The notes beneath the pieces are model-generated. The model saw nothing but the letters and a program-made list of their open reading frames with translations, did no database searches and was not told the origin of the DNA. A stretch of DNA of 38,389 bases from Verrucomicrobiota bacterium (GTDB taxonomy: Bacteria; Verrucomicrobiota; Verrucomicrobiia; Limisphaerales; J093). A program made the position numbers and the translations under genes. Location: NCBI GenBank assembly GCA_029556615.1, contig JAKQDD010000182.1, positions 1-38,389 on the forward strand, in the 5' to 3' direction. This document shows positions 32,302 through 38,389 of this stretch, piece after piece (the first letter of the stretch is position 1; every line of letters begins with the position of its first letter).

Positions 32302-33618
32302 ATGAGCTTGGCGGAGCAGGTCAGAATGGCAGGCGTTGTGGGCGCGGGCGGGGGTGGGTTTCCGACCCACGTGAAGCTGGCGAGCCAGGCGGGGATTGTC
32401 ATCGCCAACGGAGCGGAGTGCGAGCCCCTGTTGCACAAGGACGCGGCGGTCATGGAGCGTCAGGCAGGCGAGGTCGTGAGGGGAATCGAGCTGGCGATGG
32501 ACGCCGTGGGCGCCGCGGAGGGCGTGGTGGCGGTCAAGGGGAAGAACCGGCACGCCGTCGAGGCGGTCGAGGCCGCCTGCAAAGGCAGCCGGGTCCGGTT
32601 GCAGGTCTTGGGCGACTACTATCCGGCGGGGGACGAATACGATTTGGTATACACGGTGACCGGCCGTCTGATTCCGCCGGCGGGGATCCCGCTCCAGGTC
32701 GGGGTGGTGGTTTGCAACGTCGAGACGTTTGTCAATCTGGCCGCGGCACACGACGGAAAGCCCGTGACCCGCAAGACGCTCACCGTGGCGGGAGCGGTTC
32801 GCGAACCCCTGACCCTGACCGTCCCGCTGGGCACATCGTATCGCGCCCTCCTGGAGGCGGCCGGCGGCGCCACCGTGAGCGATCCGGTCTTCTGCGTGGG
32901 GGGCCTGATGATGGGCGAGACGGTGACGGATGCGGAGCTGCCCGTCACCAAGACCACGACGGGGTTGGTCGTGCTCTCGCGCCAGCATCCCGTGGTCCAG
33001 CGCAAGCTCACCCCGGCGGGCGCCCAGAATCGAATCGGCAAGTCAGCGTGTGACCAGTGCCGGTATTGCACCGAGTTTTGTCCGCGTTTCCTGCTGGGGT
33101 ACGCGGTCGAGCCGCACCAGGTGATGCGGAGCCTGGCTTTCACCGCCACGGGGGTCGAGCATTGGAACTCGTGGGCGGCACTCTGTTGCGCGTGCGGGCT
33201 CTGCACGTTGTACGCGTGTCCGGAGGCTTTGTTTCCGAAAGAGGCGTGCGACCAGGCGAAGGAGGCGATGCGAAAGGCGGGCCTGAAGTGGAGTGGCAAG
33301 AAGGAAGTCGCAGCGCATCCGTTGCGGGAGGGCCGGCGCGTTCCAGTTCGGACGCTGATGAAGCGGCTGTGCGTGATGGAGTATGATCACCCGGCGCCGT
33401 GGCGGGAAGTGCCCGTCGCGGCTTCGTCGTTGGTCCTGCCCTTGAAGCAAGGGGCGGGCTTGCCGAACGTGCCGCGGGTTCGGCCGGGCGACCGGGTATC
33501 GGCCGGCCAGCCTTTGGGCGAGGTGCCGGCGAAGGCGTTGGGGGCGATCCTGCACGCGCCGGTGGACGGCCGGGTGATTTCGGTGACGGATCGCATTGTC
33601 CTGGAGCGGATCTCATGA
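32302..33618 (+). CDS. pduS: PduS-like iron-sulfur flavoprotein of a bacterial microcompartment (RnfC-related)
   Basis: A 438-aa protein resembling PduS, the NADH-dependent cobalamin reductase of propanediol microcompartments, and RnfC. The N-terminal Gly-rich segment GVVGAGGGGFPTHVKL (residues 11-26) and GAECEPLLHKD are NADH/FMN-site landmarks. Two [4Fe-4S] motifs are Cys250, 253, 256, 260 (CDQCRYCTEFCP) and Cys295, 298, 301, 306 (CCACGLCTLYACP). A barrel-sandwich tail follows (VRPGDRVSAGQPLGEV). The ATG at 32302 has GGGAG about 6 bp upstream; the open frame to 32119 is intergenic sequence. The stop overlaps the start of pduT (ATGA), so the pair is translationally coupled. Length is close to that of Salmonella PduS (about 450 aa). 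RnfC is less likely because no rnf genes follow and pduT does. Confidence 0.85.
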   Translation: MSLAEQVRMAGVVGAGGGGFPTHVKLASQAGIVIANGAECEPLLHKDAAVMERQAGEVVRGIELAMDAVGAAEGVVAVKGKNRHAVEAVEAACKGSRVRLQVLGDYYPAGDEYDLVYTVTGRLIPPAGIPLQVGVVVCNVETFVNLAAAHDGKPVTRKTLTVAGAVREPLTLTVPLGTSYRALLEAAGGATVSDPVFCVGGLMMGETVTDAELPVTKTTTGLVVLSRQHPVVQRKLTPAGAQNRIGKSACDQCRYCTEFCPRFLLGYAVEPHQVMRSLAFTATGVEHWNSWAALCCACGLCTLYACPEALFPKEACDQAKEAMRKAGLKWSGKKEVAAHPLREGRRVPVRTLMKRLCVMEYDHPAPWREVPVAASSLVLPLKQGAGLPNVPRVRPGDRVSAGQPLGEVPAKALGAILHAPVDGRVISVTDRIVLERIS

Positions 33619-34166
33619 GCGAGAAATCGATCGGGCTGATTGAACTGTCGAGCGTGGCTGCCGGGTTCGAGGTGGCGGACACGATGTTGAAGGCGGGGAA
33701 TGTGCGGCTGCTGCTGGCCCGATCGATCTGTTCGGGCAAGTACATGGTGTTGATCGGAGGCGAGACGGCCGCCGTTCAGGCGGCGGTCGAGGCGGGGGCC
33801 CAGGCGGCAGGCGGATGTCTGATTGACCGTTTCACGTGTGCGAACATGCATCCGGAGGTGTTCACGGCGCTGGGGCGGACGACCCCGGCCGAGCCGAACG
33901 GGGCGCTGGGCATTCTCGAATCGTTCAACGTGGCGACGCTCATCCAGGGGGCGGATGCGGCGGCGAAGGCGGCGCCGGTGACCCTGCTCGAAGTGCGGCT
34001 TGCCATGGCGCTCGGGGGCAAGGCGTTCTGCACCATGACCGGCGACGTCGGCTCGGTGCAGTCGGCGCTCGCGGCCGGCCGCCGGGTGATTGCGGACGCC
34101 GGCGTGCTGGTGAACGCGGTGCTGATCTCGCGTCCGCACCCCGATGTGTACCGGGAGATCCTCTGA
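33615..34166 (+). CDS. pduT: PduT-like tandem-BMC shell protein with Fe-S pore
   Basis: A 183-aa bacterial microcompartment shell protein of the trimeric tandem-BMC class. Two BMC repeats are visible: IGLIELSSVAAGFEVADTML (residues 6-25) with KYMVLIGGETAAVQAAVEAG, and ALGILESFNVATLIQGADAA with KAFCTMTGDVGSVQSAL. Cys39 in ARSICSGKY matches the PduT pore cysteine (Cys38) through which three subunits bind one [4Fe-4S] cluster. This would carry electrons across the shell, probably to or from PduS encoded just upstream. No BMC-H, BMC-P or encapsulated enzyme gene is nearby, so the rest of the compartment must be encoded elsewhere. The start is fixed by the ATGA overlap. Confidence 0.88.
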   Translation: MSEKSIGLIELSSVAAGFEVADTMLKAGNVRLLLARSICSGKYMVLIGGETAAVQAAVEAGAQAAGGCLIDRFTCANMHPEVFTALGRTTPAEPNGALGILESFNVATLIQGADAAAKAAPVTLLEVRLAMALGGKAFCTMTGDVGSVQSALAAGRRVIADAGVLVNAVLISRPHPDVYREIL

Positions 34167-34209
34167 CGGACCATTGCCCCTCCTCTCCCCGGCCAGTCGG
34201 TGCGTCGGT

Positions 34210-34336
34210 CCCGGATCCTCGCCTAACGCGTGTGGCGCGAACGTTCGCCATCGACTCTTGGTCTGGGCGGCTTAAGGCGCCTGTTCCAGCCCAGCAGGTT
34301 GAGCCGCAAGGGACGCTAACGCGCGGATTTGGGGCC
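34210..34336 (-). repeat. Composite dispersed repeat, modules B and A
   Basis: CCGGATCCTCGCCTAACGCG and GAACGTTCGCCATC are the reverse complement of module B's end. They are followed at 34265-34336 by module A (GAGCCGCAAGGGACGC, GCGCGGATTTGGGG). The order and orientation equal the reverse complement of 6353-6624 with the middle deleted. It fills most of the gap between pduT and trpS. Confidence 0.82.
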
Positions 34337-34384
34337 GGAGACCGGGGTTGCTGGCCCCGGCCTTTCCCTGATACCGTCCGGGGC

Positions 34385-35365
34385 ATGCGAATTTTGTCTG
34401 GCATCCAGCCCTCGGGGGCGCTGCATCTGGGGAATTACTTCGGCATGATGAAGCCGGCGATCGAGCTGCAGACGCAGGGGGAAGCCTACTATTTCATTGC
34501 GAACTACCACTCGATGACGTCGCTGTTCGATCCGGCGCAACGGCGGCAGCACCAGATGGACGTGGCGCTCGATTTTCTGGCCTGCGGGCTGGACCCGGCC
34601 CGTGCGGTCTTCTTCAAGCAGTCCGACGTCCCGGAGGTGACGGAGCTGACCTGGATTCTGTCCACGGTGACGCCGCTCGGGCTTCTCGAACGGTGCCACA
34701 GCTACAAGGACAAGAAGGCGCGGTTGGCCGGTGACGATCTCGACCGGGTCAACCACGGGTTGCTGGCGTACCCGGTCCTGATGGCGGCGGACATCCTGAT
34801 CTACGACTCGAACATCGTCCCGGTGGGACGGGATCAGAAGCAGCACCTCGAGGTCACGCGCGACATCGCCGTGAAGTTCAACCTCCAGTACGGCGAGACG
34901 TTCGTGATCCCCGAGCCCATGATCCGCGACGCGGTCGCGGTCGTGCCCGGCACGGACGGCCAGAAGATGAGCAAGAGCTACGGGAACACCATCGAGATCT
35001 TCGGCGACGAGAAGGTGTTGCGCAAGAAGGTGATGAGCATCGTGATGGACAGCCGGACGCCCCAGGAGCCGAAGCCGGATGCGGACCAGAACCTCGCGAT
35101 CCAGACGCTGCGGTTGGTCGCGCCGCCGGAGGTGGCCCGGGACTGCGAAGACCGGTTGCGCGCAGGCGGGCTCGGGTACGGCGACCTCAAGAAGGCGCTC
35201 TTCGGGCACTACTGGGACTACTTTGCCGAGGCGCGCCGGCGCCGGGCGGAATTGGCGGCGAACCCGGATTACGTCCGGGACATCCTCTGCCAGGGAGCCC
35301 GGCGGGCGCGGGCTTTGGCCACAACGGTTCTTCAGCGGGCCAAGGTGGCGTCGGGATTGGACTGA
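34385..35365 (+). CDS. trpS: Tryptophanyl-tRNA synthetase
   Basis: A 326-aa class I aminoacyl-tRNA synthetase that charges tRNA-Trp with tryptophan using ATP. It shows the start typical of bacterial TrpRS, SGIQPSGALHLGNYFG (HLGN, the HIGH-type signature, at residues 14-17), and the KMSKS loop at 194-198 (GTDGQKMSKSYGN). PVLMAADILIYDSNIVPVG and DQKQHLEVTRDIA are further TrpRS landmarks. The length is normal for the short bacterial form. ATG 34385 was chosen because it opens the conserved N-terminus; upstream frame is the dispersed repeat. Only one gene copy is seen here. Confidence 0.95.
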   Translation: MRILSGIQPSGALHLGNYFGMMKPAIELQTQGEAYYFIANYHSMTSLFDPAQRRQHQMDVALDFLACGLDPARAVFFKQSDVPEVTELTWILSTVTPLGLLERCHSYKDKKARLAGDDLDRVNHGLLAYPVLMAADILIYDSNIVPVGRDQKQHLEVTRDIAVKFNLQYGETFVIPEPMIRDAVAVVPGTDGQKMSKSYGNTIEIFGDEKVLRKKVMSIVMDSRTPQEPKPDADQNLAIQTLRLVAPPEVARDCEDRLRAGGLGYGDLKKALFGHYWDYFAEARRRRAELAANPDYVRDILCQGARRARALATTVLQRAKVASGLD

Positions 35366-35392
35366 TGGACTGAGATCGCTTCGGCTTTTGCG

Positions 35393-35420
35393 TTGACGCG
35401 CCGGATGTCAGAAATAGAAT
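35393..35420 (+). promoter_or_regulatory. Putative sigma-70-type promoter of gap
   Basis: TTGACG (35393-35398), a 16-bp spacer, then TAGAAT (35415-35420), 54 bp before the gap ATG. Both hexamers are close to consensus and the spot lies in the short trpS-gap gap. Confidence 0.5.
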
Positions 35421-35453
35421 GTTCGGCTACTCGAACTGCAGCGGATCGGTTGA

Positions 35454-36524
<1,071 letters not shown>

Positions 36525-36562
36525 TCCCGGTCGATTCAGAGTTTTCTTGTTTTCGAGAGCAC

Positions 36563-36602
36563 GCGGTGCGCCGGCGACGGCGCGCCGCGTTGCTGGTTTT
36601 TG
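36563..36602 (+). terminator. Rho-independent terminator downstream of gap
   Basis: The 11-bp stem GCGGTGCGCCG (36563-36573) / CGGCGCGCCGC (36578-36588) has one G-T pair and a 4-nt loop, followed by gttgctggttttt. It lies about 40 bp after the gap stop. Confidence 0.65.
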
Positions 36603-36674
36603 GGGCCGAGCCGGGGACGCAATGCGAGTGGCAGACTCAGGAAACTCCCAGTCCTGAAATCCCGAACGCAAAGG

Positions 36675-37130
36675 TCAGCGATCGGAGCCAGCCGCCACTG
36701 ACGTTCGATTTGTCTCAGCGCGAATCGGCTGGCTCCGATCCGCTGCACCGTCTGGTTCGGCCCGGTCAAACCGTGCAACAATCTCTTCCCAAAGCGCCAT
36801 GTCCCCGCGGTATGCTATCACGCTCACCCGGTTCGATCGAGGGGTGACAGCCCACTGCCCGTCACGAAAAGGGGCCAGATCGACAAAACGCATCAGGTCA
36901 CTGTTGATTGTCAGCGTGCGCCGCGCCAATGGGAAATCTCGTGGCTCGAAATGCCCCAAAGCAATCAACGCCTGCTGGTGGCTCGACCAGGCCTCCCAGT
37001 GCTGCTGCGAATGCCAAGACCGCATCGCAACCTTGTGGTATTGGACGGCGATGGGTCGCCAAAGCACAAGAGTGCACACCAGCCCGAGCAGGCCACCGAT
37101 CAATATGGTCTTTGTGCGGAAGCGCTTCAT
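36675..37130 (-). CDS. Small single-pass membrane protein of unknown function
   Basis: A 151-aa protein starting MKRFRTKTILIGGLLGLVCT: a positively charged end, then one transmembrane helix (about residues 9-28), then a soluble domain with HSQQHWEAWSSHQQALIALG and FEPRDFPLARRTL. This pattern, a membrane anchor followed by a helical segment with an HxxAL-x-LG motif, resembles small hypothetical proteins I associate with Verrucomicrobia, but I cannot name the family. ATG 37130 was chosen because it begins the charged/hydrophobic N-terminus; the frame is open to 37292. The C-terminal 30 residues are polar and may be disordered. Confidence 0.6.
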   Translation of the reverse strand: MKRFRTKTILIGGLLGLVCTLVLWRPIAVQYHKVAMRSWHSQQHWEAWSSHQQALIALGHFEPRDFPLARRTLTINSDLMRFVDLAPFRDGQWAVTPRSNRVSVIAYRGDMALWEEIVARFDRAEPDGAADRSQPIRAETNRTSVAAGSDR

Positions 37131-37367
37131 GTAGCGGCGACGTGGGCCGACAGGTATTGGGCGGCCTATGTGACGCAGTCTTTTGCGACAGTGATCAACC
37201 TGACACTTGCCAAAGTGCTTGTCCAGAGTGATTTGTATCGGAAAGGAGGAATCGGTGGGCCCGACAAACGCGACCTTTGGGTCCTCGGGCATTCCAGGAA
37301 AGGCTCCTTGGGAGAGCGAGCCCGACCGATCCCGATTGTCTTTGCGCCATGTTAGAGTTCTGCTCCT
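37131..37367. other. Intergenic region, no recognised gene
   Basis: Between the SUMF1-domain gene and the small membrane protein gene, both on the minus strand. It should hold the promoter of the latter, but no strong -35/-10 pair is seen. The overlapping open frames are not convincing. Confidence 0.4.
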
Positions 37368-38389
37368 TTACTGTCCGACGGGGAGGACCGACCGGAACCC
37401 GCGACTGTAGCCCTTGTAGTTCGGCGCGAAGTAATGACGATTCGCAACCCTGCAGTCTGGGGCGCGGCCGGCGATGAAGTAGAAACTGCCTCCTCGCATC
37501 ACACGGCCCCATTCCGACACCGGCCCACGCGGATCGTGAGATGGCGAATAGCCATAGTAGTCGCTCGAGTAGCAGTCCCAGCACCATTCCCACACGTTCC
37601 CAGCCATGTCGCATAGTCCGTAATCATTCGGCTCAAAATCCCCCGCCGGGCTCGTGTACGGCTCGCTGCCCGTCACGTAGGTCGGATGGTACCCGCTGGT
37701 CGGCGACACGTCGTAGCTGTAGAACGGCCTTTCGCCTTCCCAATGGCTGTAATAGTTTGCCTGGCTGTGGCTAATCCTATCCCCCCACGGAAACCGCTTG
37801 TTCGAGAGCCCCCCACGCGCTGCCTTCTCCCACTCCGCCTCGGTCGGCAACCGGTACCCCGCATTCCATCTCACCCAGTGGTTCTGAACGCCAATCTGTC
37901 CCGCGCGAAACACCGTGGTCATGGCGCTGCTCATGTAGTAGGCCGGTACTCGACCTTCCTTCTCGCTCCGCGCATTGCACCACTTCACACAGTCGTACCA
38001 CGACACCGCCGTCACGGGCGCGAGAGGGTCCACCGCCAAACCGGGTCCGTCGAAGTCATAGCCCCGCGACAGCGCCCAAGCGCAGACCTCAGACCACAGG
38101 GCTCCATACACTTCAAAACGATCCGCCTCCAGCGCCCCCAGACTCACTGTGTGCGCCGGGTTCTCGTTGGCGAAGCCATCACCCAGGCTGTCCCCCATCT
38201 GAAAGGCGCCCGCGGGCACCCGGGTCGTCGTCAAAGCACTGTCCATCGCAAGAAGATCAACCGCCACGCGAAGCGCCGTGGCGTGGTAAACCCGGACATT
38301 GCCCCACGCCCCTCCAGATCCCAGGTCCGTGCGCGACTGAATGCGGTAGGCCAGACCGGCGACGGCGTTGGAACAAACCAGCAGACCGG
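37368..38389 (-). CDS. SUMF1/FGE-fold protein, N-terminus beyond the window
   Basis: The minus-strand frame is open to the window edge, so the gene is 5'-partial; a GTG at 38267 would be internal. The visible residues begin with a short FN3-like module (VAGLAYRIQSRTDLGSG), then a formylglycine-generating-enzyme-sulfatase domain: VPAGAFQMGD, VSWYDCVKWCNARSE, RLPTEAEWEKAARGG, DMAGNVWEWCWDCY and RVMRGGSFYF. True FGE enzymes carry two copper-binding cysteines just after the GGS motif (GGSxxC and SYC). Here those places hold Phe and Ala, so it is more likely a non-catalytic or differently acting member of the fold. A signal peptide may be in the missing part. Confidence 0.82.
   Translation of the reverse strand, partial: GLLVCSNAVAGLAYRIQSRTDLGSGGAWGNVRVYHATALRVAVDLLAMDSALTTTRVPAGAFQMGDSLGDGFANENPAHTVSLGALEADRFEVYGALWSEVCAWALSRGYDFDGPGLAVDPLAPVTAVSWYDCVKWCNARSEKEGRVPAYYMSSAMTTVFRAGQIGVQNHWVRWNAGYRLPTEAEWEKAARGGLSNKRFPWGDRISHSQANYYSHWEGERPFYSYDVSPTSGYHPTYVTGSEPYTSPAGDFEPNDYGLCDMAGNVWEWCWDCYSSDYYGYSPSHDPRGPVSEWGRVMRGGSFYFIAGRAPDCRVANRHYFAPNYKGYSRGFRSVLPVGQ

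Noticed and set aside
32302..33618. Calling this gene rnfC.
   Set aside because: Size, the overlap with a PduT-type shell gene and the absence of other rnf genes favour PduS.

Overview
The window is GC-rich DNA from what looks like a Verrucomicrobiota bacterium, possibly of the Pedosphaera/Limisphaera type. This placement is an inference from gene content: large secreted CotH/lamin-tail proteins, a secreted sulfatase, SUMF1-domain and BNR proteins, Trp-rich lipoproteins, a PduS/PduT microcompartment pair, and many secreted proteins ending in a short module of the FYRVR type. No rRNA, tRNA, CRISPR array or transposase gene was recognised.

Layout. 1-5100: glycerol-1-phosphate dehydrogenase, an OPA-type organophosphate transporter overlapping it by one base, and a membrane M48 peptidase. 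5101-7257: a gene graveyard with a frameshifted autotransporter-type beta-solenoid remnant, a sialidase C-terminal fragment and several repeats. 7258-13888: a secreted CotH protein (minus strand), a glycine-zipper lipoprotein and a secreted sulfatase. 14384-16309: a Gfo/Idh/MocA oxidoreductase and a CHAD protein. 16319-23143 (minus strand): a small exported protein, a BNR-repeat protein, a subtilase and a predicted beta-propeller protein. 23211-23690: four tandem 130-bp units. 23909-26305: a large Trp-rich lipoprotein. 26565-28584 (minus strand): TatD hydrolase and an AmrS-like radical SAM enzyme, probably an operon. 28985-31846: a secreted TIG plus propeller protein. 32302-34166: PduS and PduT with overlapping stop/start. 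34385-36524: trpS and gap. 36675-end (minus strand): a small membrane protein and a SUMF1-domain protein cut by the window edge.

How the genes fit together. Most of the window encodes exported or surface proteins suited to binding and degrading polysaccharide or protein (sulfatase, BNR proteins, CotH, subtilase), mixed with housekeeping genes. The PduS/PduT pair implies electron transfer across a bacterial microcompartment shell, but no other microcompartment gene is present, so the shell and enzymes would have to be encoded elsewhere.

The least ordinary feature is the repeat landscape. At least five families of short structured repeats fill nearly every intergenic space. One is a MITE-like element of about 88 bp with TA-flanked inverted termini, whose terminal TAG coincides in frame with the stop codons of two genes; a second repeat motif does the same at a third gene.
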